From positions 3,968,001-4,032,000 of the forward strand of contig CP116226.1 in NCBI GenBank assembly GCA_038182865.1: a stretch of DNA of 64,000 bases, written 5' to 3'. Below the pieces are notes generated by a model. The model ran no database searches, was not told the origin of the DNA, and saw nothing but the letters and a program-made list of their open reading frames with translations. This document shows positions 33,471 to 42,568 of this stretch, in pieces. The first letter of the stretch is position 1. Every line of letters begins with the position of its first letter. This DNA comes from Microbacterium enclense. Lineage in GTDB: Bacteria > Actinomycetota > Actinomycetes > Actinomycetales > Microbacteriaceae. The position numbers and the translations under genes are program-made.

Positions 33471-34945
33471 TGACCACCACCCGCGCCGAAGCCGCCTACC
33501 TGCGCTCGGTGACGGCGTTCAAGAACCCCACTCTCGATCTTCTGCACGGTCGGTTCGCCCCCTTCGTCGTCGCCGTGCTGTCGGTGGTGTTCTCCCCCGA
33601 TCGCCCGGCCGTCGCCGTCGCCGACGCGCACGTCGAGGTCGCCGAGGCGATCGACGAGCTGCGCGCGGCGGGGTATGACACCGACGACGACCGACGGATC
33701 CCCGCGGGATCGGCCCGCGACATCTGCCGCGGTTGGGTGCGGGTGGGCTGGCTGGGCCTGCAGATCGAGGACGACGTCGAGGTGTACCGCCTCTCCGCGC
33801 ACGCGGTGGGCGCCCTCGAGATCGCGGGACGAGCCGGTGGCGGACGCGCGCGCGTCTCCCGCTCGCGCGTGCGCACGCTGCTCGATGCCGTCGAACGTCT
33901 GGCGCGCGACGCCGAGAGCGACCCCGCCCGCCGCCGCGAGGCGTTGCTGGCGGAGCGCGCCGCCCTGGATGCCGAGATCGCGGCGCTCGAGGAGGGTGAG
34001 GTCGTTCCCCCGGACGACGATCACCTGCTCGAGGAGGCGGAGAACGTCATCCATCTCGCGCGCGAGCTTCCCGCCGACTTCTCGCGCGTCGCGGAGTCGA
34101 TCGCGGCGATGCAGCGCGACGTGGTCGCCGAGCTCCGCCGCGACGTGCGCCCCACCGGCGAGGTGCTGCGCGAGTACCTCGAACGCGGCCGCCAGGTGAT
34201 GCAGGCGACCCCCGAGGGCCGGGCGTTTCAGGGCGCCCTGCGGCTCATCGGCGACCCCGAGCGCATCGACGACCTCACCGACCAGCTGCACGCCGTGCTC
34301 ACCCAGCCGTTCTCGCGTCTGATGACACCGGAGCAGCGGACCGAGCTCGACGCCATCGCCCGGCGCGTCGAAGCCGGAGTGCAGGAGGTGCTGACCGCGC
34401 AGCGGCGCGCCTCCCACGTCATCACCGCCCAGGTGCGCACGCACGATCCGATCCGCGACCGTCAGGTCGACGATCTCTTGCGCGGCGTGATGGCGGGGCT
34501 GCACCGCTGGAGCCAGACCCGCGCGCCCGGCCGCGTCGAGCCGGTGCGCACCCTGCCGCTCGCCGACGTGGGGCACCTGCGCCAGTCGATCAGTGACGTG
34601 CGCCCTCCCGGAGCGCCCGAGCCCCTGGCATCCGGAGATTCCGACGTCGAGTTCGTCGACGCCGACACGCGCGCGTGGGGCGGACCGCATTACGCCGAGC
34701 TCGAGGCCTACGTCGCACGGCTGGGCGACGGCTTCGACCTCGCGGAAGCGTTCGCGGCGGCGGATGCCGAGACCCGGCGCCCCGTGGACCTCGTCGGTCT
34801 GCTCGAGATCGTGCACCGCGGCGGCTTGACCGAGACGGACGACGTCTCGATCGTGGAGGCCGTGCGCCCCGACGGGACGACACGGCGCTTCGCGTTCGGG
34901 GCGGTCAGAGCAGACACCTTCGCAGAACAGGATGCCGATGACTGA
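33470..34945 (+). CDS. jetA: JetA/MksF-like kleisin subunit (DUF3375) of a Wadjet-type SMC complex
   Basis: 491 residues. The N-terminal SVTAFKNPTLDLLHGRFAPFVVAVLSVVFS and RDICRGWVRVGWLGL are winged-helix blocks typical of DUF3375; a long helical middle with coiled-coil character (residues ~135-330) and a C-terminal domain ending VEAVRPDGTTRRFAFGAVRADTF complete the kleisin-like architecture. In Wadjet/MksBEF systems this protein bridges the two heads of the JetC ATPase dimer. It overlaps jetB by eight bases. Family recognition rests on operon partners (DUF4194 and SMC ATPase) as well as its own motifs. Confidence 0.88.
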   Translation: MTTTRAEAAYLRSVTAFKNPTLDLLHGRFAPFVVAVLSVVFSPDRPAVAVADAHVEVAEAIDELRAAGYDTDDDRRIPAGSARDICRGWVRVGWLGLQIEDDVEVYRLSAHAVGALEIAGRAGGGRARVSRSRVRTLLDAVERLARDAESDPARRREALLAERAALDAEIAALEEGEVVPPDDDHLLEEAENVIHLARELPADFSRVAESIAAMQRDVVAELRRDVRPTGEVLREYLERGRQVMQATPEGRAFQGALRLIGDPERIDDLTDQLHAVLTQPFSRLMTPEQRTELDAIARRVEAGVQEVLTAQRRASHVITAQVRTHDPIRDRQVDDLLRGVMAGLHRWSQTRAPGRVEPVRTLPLADVGHLRQSISDVRPPGAPEPLASGDSDVEFVDADTRAWGGPHYAELEAYVARLGDGFDLAEAFAAADAETRRPVDLVGLLEIVHRGGLTETDDVSIVEAVRPDGTTRRFAFGAVRADTFAEQDADD

Positions 34946-35711
34946 CGTGACGACCCCGAGCACCGCAGCGCCGGAGACCCGTCGGGACACCGGCGACGAC
35001 CCGGAGGGCTCTTCCCCCGCGTTCATCTCCCCCGTCGCGATGGAGAACGACCCCGACGCCCTGTTCGCCGGCGACCGCGGCACACTCGACGCCGACGTGC
35101 GGCGCGTGCTCGTGAGGATCCTGCAGCGCCGCTTCCTGCTGGCGGAGAACTCTCCCGCCGAGTGGAAGCTGCTGCTCGAGCACCAGCAGATGATCGAGTC
35201 CCGCCTGAACGACCTGTTCGTGCGGCTCGTGGTCGACCACGCCCGCGGTGTCGCGTACAAGGAGCAGGTGCGCAGCGACGAGGTCGACGTCCCGATCCTG
35301 CTGAAGGACGAGGCGTACTCACGCGCCGAGACGCTCGTGCTGGTGTACCTGCGGACGGTCTTCCAGCGCGAGACGACCGCGGGCACGGCATCCGCCCGCG
35401 TCGATGTCGAAGAGGTCGAGCAGACCGTCCTGACCTACTTCAGCGAGACCGACGGCACGCGCGCGAGTCAGCAGCGTGCCGTGCGCACCGCGATCGCGCG
35501 CCTCGATCGCGAGGGCATCATCGAGGAGGAGTCCGAGGGCCGTTACCGCATCGGACCCCTGATCGAGATCGTGCTCAGCGCCGAGATCCTGCGCGAGCTT
35601 CAGAACTGGTTGGACGAACAGACGGCGGATGCCGGACCGGCCACGTCACGCGAGCCCGAGGCGCCGGCATCCGCTTCCCCCGAAAACGCCGAGGGAGACC
35701 TCCTCTCATGA
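34938..35711 (+). CDS. jetB: JetB/MksE-like subunit (DUF4194)
   Basis: 257 residues from ATG 34938 (AGG six bases upstream; an ATG two codons earlier has worse spacing). A disordered, acidic N-terminus of ~35 residues is followed by winged-helix blocks: RRVLVRILQRRFLLAENSPAEWKLLLEHQQMIESRLNDLFVRLVVD and VPILLKDEAYSRAETLVLVYLR, then SQQRAVRTAIARLDREGIIEEES and a C-terminal helix. In MksE/JetB these domains bind the kleisin and the ATPase necks. It overlaps jetA and jetC by eight and four bases, so the three are made in a fixed ratio. Confidence 0.9.
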   Translation: MTDVTTPSTAAPETRRDTGDDPEGSSPAFISPVAMENDPDALFAGDRGTLDADVRRVLVRILQRRFLLAENSPAEWKLLLEHQQMIESRLNDLFVRLVVDHARGVAYKEQVRSDEVDVPILLKDEAYSRAETLVLVYLRTVFQRETTAGTASARVDVEEVEQTVLTYFSETDGTRASQQRAVRTAIARLDREGIIEEESEGRYRIGPLIEIVLSAEILRELQNWLDEQTADAGPATSREPEAPASASPENAEGDLLS

Positions 35712-38700
35712 CCATGCTCGAGACCCTGTTCGGGCTCATCCCCGCCGCGTCCCGCGGTCAGCAGTGGGTGGCCGAAGACCTGCAGCTCATCAACTGGGGC
35801 GGTTACGACGGCACGCACCGCGTGCGCTTCGCGCCGACCGCGACGCTGCTGTGCGGCGGGTCGGGCTCGGGCAAGTCGACGCTCATGGACGCGTACGTCG
35901 CGCTGATGATGCCGCACACCACGCCCTTCAACGGCGCGTCGAACGGGGCGGTCGTCGGGCGTCCACGCGGCCAGGAACAGCGCAATATCCTCTCCTACGG
36001 CCGCGGCAAGCTCGACGAGTCGCGCACCGACGAGGGCACGAAGGTGCGTGTGCTGCGCGGTGACGGCGTCGACACCTGGACGGCGATCGCGATGACGTGG
36101 GCCGACCACGACGGGGCCCGCTTCACCGCGGTGCGCGCGTGGTACATCCCGGCGACGGCGCGCACACTCGACGACGCCGTCAAGGTGCGCGCCACCGTGC
36201 ACGGCGCGTTCGACCTGCGGGAGCTCGAGCGGGCGGCGCAGAGTCACCTCTCCGACTCCGCCGTGCGGGCGACGGGTCTCGACACGCTCGCCACCGACCG
36301 CGAGTTCTCGGCACGGTTGCACGCGGTGCTCGGCATCGGGGCCGCGGGCGCGGGGACGAAGGCGATGAGCCTGCTCGCCCGCATCCAAGCCGGGCAGCAG
36401 ATCACCACGGTCGACGACCTGTACAAGCGGATGGTGCTCGAGGAGCCCGAGACGCTCACGGTCGCCGAGGCGGTCGTGTCGCACTTCGACGGCCTCGAGG
36501 GCACGCGCACACGCATGCTCGAGGCGCGACAGCAGGTGCGCGCCCTGCAGCCGATCCGCGCCATGAAGACGCGTATCGACGAGGCCGCCGAGCGCCTGCG
36601 GCTGATCGACGCCCTCGGACGCTTCACCGATCCGGAGTCGCGCGCCTCGCTGTGGCGCGCGCAGCGGCGGGTCGACCTGCTCGGCGCCGTCGAAGACGAG
36701 CTGCGCGAGCGCACGCACGCGACCGACGCGCTCGTGCGCGAGCGGCAGGCTCTCGCCGACGCCGCCGAGGCCGAGCGCGAGGGCCTCGGCGACGTGCTGC
36801 GTGCGGCGGGCGGCGCCCGCCTCGACGCCGCCCAGCGGGAGCTCCGCGGTCTCGAGCGACGGCTCGCGGGCATGCAGCGCGATCGCGAGCGGTTCGACGC
36901 CGCTCTCGCGGTGTTGTCGGTCGAGGTGACGACGGAGAAGCAGTTCGCGTCGCTCGTCGACGAAGCCCGCCGCACCCTCGGCGACACGGATGCCAAGAGC
37001 GCGGTGCGCGACGCCTTCGTGGCCGCGAGCAGCCACCACACCGACCTGCGTCAGCAGCTGTCCGCGCTCGAGGCCGAGCACCGCCGCACGCAGACGCGCG
37101 AGGACAACATTCCTCCGCGCCTGCACGAGGCGCGCGAAGCGCTCGCGGAGGCCGCGGGTCTCACCGCCGCCGACCTGCCGTTCGTCGCCGAGCTGGTCGA
37201 CGTCCGCACGGAGTTCGAGCCGTGGCGCGGAGCGTTCACCCTCGCGTTGGGCGGCTTCGCCACGACGTTGCTCGTGGATGCCGCGCATCTGGCCTCCTTC
37301 CGCACCGCCATCGACGGCGTCCGGCTGTCGGAACGTCTGCGGTTCGAGGGCGTGTCGACGGGGCTGCCCGAACGCGCGGGCCTGGATCCGGCGACCCTGC
37401 CGGGGCGGCTGGAGTACCGCTCCTCCCCCTTCACCGGCTGGCTCCAGGACCGGCTCGAGCAGCAGTTCGCGTTCGTGTGCGTGGATTCGTCGTCCGAGCT
37501 GTCCGCGCATCGCCTGGCGCTGACCATCTCGGGTCAGACGAGCCAGGGTGCGCGCGGCGCGCACGGCGGCTCGACGCGGCACAGTGTGCTGGGCTTCTCG
37601 TCGCGCGTGCGGCTGACCGAGCTCGGGGAGCAGATCGTCACGGTGCGCCGCGACCTGTCGTCGGCGAAGGCCGCGGTCGACGAGGCGTCCGCCGCGCTCG
37701 ACGCGTTCGACGAGCGACGCAGCGCGCTGGAGAAGATCGCAGACCTGTCGTGGGACCAGGTGGATGTGGCATCCGTTCAGCGCGATCTCGAACGCTGGAA
37801 CGAGACGATCACCGAGATCACCGCGGGAAACCCCAGGATCGCCGAGCTGCAGGAGCAGATCTCGGGCGCGAAAGCCCGGGTGGCGCGGCTGCGCGAGGAG
37901 ATCGGCGGGGCCAAGACCGAGCAGCAGGCCCTCGCCGCCCGCTGGGCGGAGATCACGGACGACGTGGACGGTGCCAACGAGCGCATCGAGCGGGCGGAGG
38001 ATGCCGAGATGGCGCTGTCGTCCGACGAGACGGCGTACCTGGACAGCCTCTTCGTGACGCCATCGGGGGATTCCGCCTCTCCGTCGCAGTCGCTCGCGCG
38101 TTTCGATGCCGCCCTCGAATCGGCCTCGCGGCTCCTGCTCGAGGAACAGCGCTCGGCGCAGGAGACGTGGGGCGATCAGCGCGAGAGCCTGCGGCGCACG
38201 CTCACGGCGTTCACCGACCGCTGGCCGAGTCCGAACCTGCTCGCCGACCCCGACGAGTCGCTCGGCGACTTCGAGCGGATCCTCGTCGAGCTGGAGGCGA
38301 GCGGCTTGCACGAGCTCGAGGCGGAGTGGCGCGATTCGCTGCTGCGCCTCTCGGGCAACGACCTGACCAACCTCGATTCCGCGCTGACGCGGGCGCTGCG
38401 CGAGATCCGCGAGCGCATCGCACCCATCAACGACATCATGCAGGACCTGCCGTTCTACGACGACGAGCACCGCCTCCAGATCGTGCCGCGCGAGAACCAG
38501 TCGGAGGTGCGGCGCCGGTTCCGTCGCGAGTTGCGCGATGTGCGTGCCGCGATCGACGCGGCGTCGTCGGACGAGGAGCGCGAGGCGGTCTACGGCCGGA
38601 TGGCGCGACTGATCAATCGCATTCGCCCCACGGCTCCCGACTTCGCCGACCTGATCGATGTACGCAACCACGTGCGGGTCAGCGCCGAGCGCTTCCGCGC

Positions 38701-39061
38701 CGACACGGGGGAACACGTCGCGCTGTACGACCACATCGGGGAGAAGTCCGGGGGCGAATCGCAGGAACTGATCGCCTTCATCGTCGGTGCGGCTCTGCGG
38801 TACCAGCTCGGGGATGCCGGGGCCGAGCGGCCTCGCTACGCGCCGGTGTTCCTCGACGAGGCCCTCATCAAGGCCGACGCGCACTTCACGAAGCGAGCGA
38901 TCGGTGCCTGGAGGGGCCTCGGGTTCCAGCTCGTCATCGGGGCCCCGAACGACAAGTACAGCGCGATCGAGCCGCACGTGGACGTCGAGTACGACATCCT
39001 CAAGGACACGCGTGGGCGGTCGTGGGCGAAGGCGAAGGTCGGGTTGCCCGCGGAGGGATAG
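35708..39061 (+). CDS. jetC: JetC/MksB-like SMC ATPase
   Basis: 1117 residues. Walker A is GGSGSGKST at 50-58, in the N-terminal half-head; two long coiled-coil arms (rich in Glu, Arg, Ala) flank a hinge near residues ~480-600; the C-terminal half-head carries the ABC signature in GEKSGGESQEL (~1010) and Walker B with catalytic Glu in PVFLDEALIKAD (~1045). This is the motor that extrudes DNA loops in Wadjet type I and Mks systems, recognising small circular DNA. Length matches known JetC. No jetD (DUF3322/DUF2220 topo-VI-like nuclease) follows, which is unusual. Confidence 0.92.
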   Translation: MTMLETLFGLIPAASRGQQWVAEDLQLINWGGYDGTHRVRFAPTATLLCGGSGSGKSTLMDAYVALMMPHTTPFNGASNGAVVGRPRGQEQRNILSYGRGKLDESRTDEGTKVRVLRGDGVDTWTAIAMTWADHDGARFTAVRAWYIPATARTLDDAVKVRATVHGAFDLRELERAAQSHLSDSAVRATGLDTLATDREFSARLHAVLGIGAAGAGTKAMSLLARIQAGQQITTVDDLYKRMVLEEPETLTVAEAVVSHFDGLEGTRTRMLEARQQVRALQPIRAMKTRIDEAAERLRLIDALGRFTDPESRASLWRAQRRVDLLGAVEDELRERTHATDALVRERQALADAAEAEREGLGDVLRAAGGARLDAAQRELRGLERRLAGMQRDRERFDAALAVLSVEVTTEKQFASLVDEARRTLGDTDAKSAVRDAFVAASSHHTDLRQQLSALEAEHRRTQTREDNIPPRLHEAREALAEAAGLTAADLPFVAELVDVRTEFEPWRGAFTLALGGFATTLLVDAAHLASFRTAIDGVRLSERLRFEGVSTGLPERAGLDPATLPGRLEYRSSPFTGWLQDRLEQQFAFVCVDSSSELSAHRLALTISGQTSQGARGAHGGSTRHSVLGFSSRVRLTELGEQIVTVRRDLSSAKAAVDEASAALDAFDERRSALEKIADLSWDQVDVASVQRDLERWNETITEITAGNPRIAELQEQISGAKARVARLREEIGGAKTEQQALAARWAEITDDVDGANERIERAEDAEMALSSDETAYLDSLFVTPSGDSASPSQSLARFDAALESASRLLLEEQRSAQETWGDQRESLRRTLTAFTDRWPSPNLLADPDESLGDFERILVELEASGLHELEAEWRDSLLRLSGNDLTNLDSALTRALREIRERIAPINDIMQDLPFYDDEHRLQIVPRENQSEVRRRFRRELRDVRAAIDAASSDEEREAVYGRMARLINRIRPTAPDFADLIDVRNHVRVSAERFRADTGEHVALYDHIGEKSGGESQELIAFIVGAALRYQLGDAGAERPRYAPVFLDEALIKADAHFTKRAIGAWRGLGFQLVIGAPNDKYSAIEPHVDVEYDILKDTRGRSWAKAKVGLPAEG

Positions 39062-39331
39062 TCCTCGGGTGCGGCGCCAAGGGTGGCGGCGGCCGGGGTG
39101 CGGGGGTGCTGGTGGCCGGGGTGCGGGGGTCGGGGTGCCGAGGTCGGGGTGCCGGGGGTGCTGGCGGCCGGGGTGACGAGGGCCCGGCTCACGAGGGCGC
39201 CGGGCTCACGAGGCGCGCCCTGGTTCACGAGAGCGGCCGGGCTCACGAGGGCGACCGGGCTCACGAGCCGTGCCCGGGTTCACCCGAGGTACCGGAGGCA
39301 GGCGAGTCGTCCTCAGTGTGCGCTCGCGCCC
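39062..39331. repeat. Degenerate tandem repeat tract between jetC and the next gene
   Basis: 270 bp in two blocks. At 39090-39175 units of the type GGCCGGGGTGCGGGGGT recur about four times. At 39180-39290 a ~24-nt unit with core GGGCTCACGAGG recurs about six times with changes. No gene is seen. The tract stands exactly where jetD would be expected. Confidence 0.7.
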
Positions 39332-40042
39332 TCACATCGTGATCAGCGTCGCCAGAGAGAGCAAGAAGCCGACGAGCAGCGAGACCACCCACGCGGTGGC
39401 CGCCGCGAAGTGCCAGTTCTGCCGTTCTTCCAGCAGAGCCCGGTGGGGGTCGTCGGCGGGCATTCGGCGGAGGGCGCGCTGCGTGAGGATCAGCGAGGGT
39501 GCCGCGAGGAAGAGGATGACGATCGTGGCGGCGAGCTGCAGGAGTAAGCCGTTCTCGCGCGGGCCGATCGCGACCGTCGCCCCGGCGGATGCCACCGCGG
39601 ACACGATGTCGAGGGGGCCGCTCAACGCGATGATGCCGACGGCGCCGAGGACCACGATCACTGCGCGGATAATCGCCTCTCCGCGCGTCGGTGCGGGGGC
39701 TGCGCCCGCACGTCCGGCGCCCGACGCAGGGGCATCGCCCCCGACTCCGAACACTGGTGTCGGTACCACGCCCGCGTTCTGGCGGCTCCACAGCTCGCGC
39801 CGAAGACGTCGGAGTGCGAGGGGCCAGATGACGACGCCGGTGATCGCGGCGAGGATCCAGGCGAGTACCTGAGTCGATGACATCCCGAGGCCCCATGCCA
39901 CCGCGAGGAGGACGCCGCCGATCCAGGCGAAAAGAACCAACGGGACGCCGACGAAGACGGTGATGAGGGTGATGAGCAGCCGCGTCCGGCCCGTCAGCCG
40001 GTCGGGGCGAGTCGCGCCGGTGGTGTCGGGGCGCGAACTCAT
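39332..40042 (-). CDS. Polytopic membrane protein of unknown function
   Basis: 236 residues from ATG 40042. Five predicted membrane helices: two near residues 20-65 (LLITLITVFVGVPLVLFAWIGGVL, VLAWILAAITGVVIWPLAL), two in the middle and one at the C-terminus. A cytoplasmic loop of ~40 residues is Gly/Ala/Pro-rich (GGDAPASGAGRAGAAPAP). RALRRMPADDPHRALLEERQNWH links the last helices. I recognise no domain. It converges on the SMC operon. Confidence 0.7.
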   Translation of the reverse strand: MSSRPDTTGATRPDRLTGRTRLLITLITVFVGVPLVLFAWIGGVLLAVAWGLGMSSTQVLAWILAAITGVVIWPLALRRLRRELWSRQNAGVVPTPVFGVGGDAPASGAGRAGAAPAPTRGEAIIRAVIVVLGAVGIIALSGPLDIVSAVASAGATVAIGPRENGLLLQLAATIVILFLAAPSLILTQRALRRMPADDPHRALLEERQNWHFAAATAWVVSLLVGFLLSLATLITM

Positions 40043-40160
40043 GAGAAGAGCGTAGCCAGAAGTGCATGGGCATTCCGCAGATCCTGCTGCGAGCACCGCG
40101 GGGGCGACCCGCGGTGGGCTGGCGCGTCGGCACCAGACGCGCGTCGAACCCGGATCCCCT

Positions 40161-40260
40161 GCCAGACCCGACTCCAGCCAAACCAAACCTCAGCCGGACC
40201 CGAACCCCAGCCGGACCCGAACCCCGGTCAGACCCGAACCCCAGCCGGACCTGACAGCCA
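40161..40260. repeat. Short tandem repeat in an intergenic region
   Basis: The 17-mer CAGCCGGACCCGAACCC occurs twice exactly and two or three more times in degenerate form (GTCAGACCCGAACCC, CAGCCGGACCTGAC) within the 252-bp gap 40043-40294. The gap holds no convincing gene; frames through it encode only Pro/Arg/Thr repeats. Confidence 0.65.
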
Positions 40261-40294
40261 TCGGCGAGAAGGCGGCGCCCGACGAGGGGGTCGG

Positions 40295-42367
40295 CTAGAA
40301 CGGCGGCGGATCCTCCGCGACCTCCGCTCCGAGGGGAGACGTCCATCGCATCTCGCCCGTGTCGGGGTCGCGGGACGGCCCCCACCGCGACTCATGCCGC
40401 AGGCGATGGTGGTGGCGGCATTCGGGTGCGAGGTTGTCGTCATCCGTCCCGCCGCCGTCGCTCCACGCGGTGAGGTGATCGAGGTCGCAATCGCGAGCGG
40501 GCCGTCCGCACCCAGGGAAGACACACGTTGGGGAGGTGACCCCCAACCACCTTCGCAACGCGGTGGGCACGCGATAAGTCGACCGATCGAGGGCGAGCGG
40601 CGCTCCGGTGAGTGGATGGGTGAGGATGCGAACCCATGATCTCGCCTCGCCGGCCAGACGCCGAGCCGTGTCGAGATCGATGGGACCGTAACCGTCGAGG
40701 GTCGCGGGCTCGGTTCCGGCACCGAGGAGAGTCAACGCAGGGACAGTGACGACGACGGTGGGGCGGCGATCCGGACGCACCGCGGACGACGTCGGCATGC
40801 GCGATTCGCGGCCGGGCTCGCCATGAGCCGCGCCGGGCGCAGAAACATCCGTGGTCTCGGACGCATCCGCGGCAACCCGGTCACCCCCGACTGGCGGAGA
40901 ACCGGCGACAGGCGGAGCACCCGTTGCAGGCGGAGCACCCGCCGCGGGTCCGGCACCCATGACACGCGCAACACCCGCGGCAGGTCGGGCACCCGTGACA
41001 AGCGGAGCACCCGCGACAGGCGGAGCACCCGCGGCAGGTCCGGCACCCGCGGCACGGGGAACACCCGCCGCGGGTCCGGCACCCGCGACAGGCGGAACAC
41101 CCGCGGTAGGTCCGGCACCCGTGACATGCGCAACACCCGCGGCAGGTCCGACATCTGCGACAGCCGGAGCACCCTCGGGTCGGGCACCCGCGACAGGCGG
41201 AGCACCCGCGCCGATGGTAGCTCTCGCGGAGATCGGCGCGTCGGACGTGAGCAGATCTGCGGCAGCATCGGCGCGCAGCTGCGCGAGTGTCCGCTGTTCG
41301 TCGGGCGCGACGCGGAGATGGCGGGCGATCCGGTCGACGCGCGCGAGGGCGTCGTGTGCGCGGTCCGCGGGAAGGAGGGCGGTCAACGTCGCCATTCCGT
41401 CGAGCTCGGGAGTGAGCCACACGCCGCGGTCGCGCGCGGCACGACGATGCCGGGCCTCGATCGATTCGCTGTGCACCCGCTCACGAAGAGCCCGAGCCGC
41501 AACCGTGAAGCGCGCGGGCGGCAGCCGTAGCGCACGGTCGAGCGCGCCCTCGTCGAACGCGCGCCACGACTCGTGGGTCTCCGGATCCGATAGGGCGTCC
41601 TCGGAGTCGTCTGAAGACGAGGCGGGCGAAGGCATGATCCCGTCGAGGAGCCCTGCGGCGTCCGCATCATCGGCAACGCCGGGCGGCGTGGCATCCGGAT
41701 CCGGGTCGTCTGAACCCGCCGAGGTCTCCCCGGACACCTCGTCGGGAAGCGACGTCGCCAGCCGCGCCGATTCGACGGCATGGCGCTCGGACAGAAGCCC
41801 CCGCGAGAAGGCTTTCCAGACCTCGGGGCACCGGTTCTGCAACATCTCGGCGTGGGCCGCTCGCGTGCGGACGGTCTGCTCCGACAGCCGGAGTCGCGTC
41901 GCGATCTCGGCGACGACGGCGCGCTCGGCCATGTCACGACGGTCGCGGCGGACGGCAGCGGCCGTGCGACGCCGGGAGTCGCTCCCCCCGAGGTCGAGCG
42001 TCGGGTCGGGACCGACCCACGGAACGGGGTCGGCCGCCGCAGACCGCAGCAGCAAGCCGATCAGGCGGTACTCCGCGGCGGTGGCGCGGTGGCGTTCGCG
42101 CACCTGATGATCGAGCTCTTCGAGGAGTTCGGTGGGGCCGAGTTCAGCTGACGCGAAGGGTGACTCGCTCCCGACAGCGAGACCCGCAGTGTCGTCCGGG
42201 CACATCGCCGGCATCGGGCTCGAAAAGGGATCGTGATCGAGGAACCCCCTCTCGATCGCGCGGGCCGAATCAGCCTCGGCGAGCACGTCGTCGTCGCTCG
42301 GCCACGGCACGCCCCAGGGCGACATGACCGACTGCTGTCGGTCGTTCGCGCGGGCCGTGGTGTCCAT
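40295..42367 (-). CDS. DUF222 / HNH endonuclease-domain protein with internal minisatellite
   Basis: 690 residues. The N-terminal two thirds are a helical DUF222 domain (TELLEELDHQVRERHRATAAEYRLIGLLL, RLSEQTVRTRAAHAEMLQ, ESIEARHRRAARDRGVWLTPELDGMATLTALLPA). The C-terminus carries the HNH nuclease: TCVFPGCGRPARDCDLDHLTAWSDGGGTDDDNLAPECRHHHRLRH, with paired Cys and DH...N...HH residues for metal binding. Between them, residues ~381-495 consist of a 12-residue repeat (GPAAGVPPVAGA-like). The family is abundant in actinobacteria, often multi-copy and mobile-like, with unproven function. TAGCGT six bases before the ATG suggests a leaderless start. Confidence 0.88.
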   Translation of the reverse strand: MDTTARANDRQQSVMSPWGVPWPSDDDVLAEADSARAIERGFLDHDPFSSPMPAMCPDDTAGLAVGSESPFASAELGPTELLEELDHQVRERHRATAAEYRLIGLLLRSAAADPVPWVGPDPTLDLGGSDSRRRTAAAVRRDRRDMAERAVVAEIATRLRLSEQTVRTRAAHAEMLQNRCPEVWKAFSRGLLSERHAVESARLATSLPDEVSGETSAGSDDPDPDATPPGVADDADAAGLLDGIMPSPASSSDDSEDALSDPETHESWRAFDEGALDRALRLPPARFTVAARALRERVHSESIEARHRRAARDRGVWLTPELDGMATLTALLPADRAHDALARVDRIARHLRVAPDEQRTLAQLRADAAADLLTSDAPISARATIGAGAPPVAGARPEGAPAVADVGPAAGVAHVTGAGPTAGVPPVAGAGPAAGVPRAAGAGPAAGAPPVAGAPLVTGARPAAGVARVMGAGPAAGAPPATGAPPVAGSPPVGGDRVAADASETTDVSAPGAAHGEPGRESRMPTSSAVRPDRRPTVVVTVPALTLLGAGTEPATLDGYGPIDLDTARRLAGEARSWVRILTHPLTGAPLALDRSTYRVPTALRRWLGVTSPTCVFPGCGRPARDCDLDHLTAWSDGGGTDDDNLAPECRHHHRLRHESRWGPSRDPDTGEMRWTSPLGAEVAEDPPPF
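40880..41225 (-). repeat. 36-bp in-frame minisatellite in the DUF222-HNH gene
   Basis: About eight imperfect copies of a 36-bp unit coding GP(A/T)AG(V/A)PP(V/A)(A/T)GA. All copies keep the reading frame. The tract divides the DUF222 domain from the HNH domain. Confidence 0.8.
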
Positions 42368-42379
42368 GATGCAACGCTA
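42367..42379 (-). promoter_or_regulatory. -10 box with leaderless start, DUF222-HNH gene
   Basis: TAGCGT on the minus strand (42379-42374) lies six bases before the ATG at 42367. Confidence 0.45.
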
Positions 42380-42555
42380 GCGAGGGGCTCCGACATCGGC
42401 CGGGGCGCGGACGCGGGCGCCCTGATCCGGGCCCGGTCGATGGCAACCGGGGGGGACGAAGCGGATGCCGGCAGCGAGCTGGTGAACCGAACGCAGACGC
42501 TCCGGCCGACATCGGCCTCACCGCGGCATCCTGCGAGAACGGAAGGTACCGTGCC

Positions 42556-42568
42556 TATGCTGAACCGA
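42556..42568 (+). promoter_or_regulatory. -10 box with leaderless start, DUF3021-like gene
   Basis: TATGCT (42556-42561) is followed by six bases and the ATG at 42568; no ribosome site is present. Confidence 0.55.

Noticed and set aside
39062..39300. CRISPR array or IS end after jetC
   Set aside because: Repeats are short, imperfect and not separated by constant-length spacers; no transposase or cas gene is near.
40043..40294. Pro/Arg/Thr-repeat small proteins in the intergenic region
   Set aside because: These frames derive from a nucleotide tandem repeat, lack ribosome sites and exist in more than one frame.
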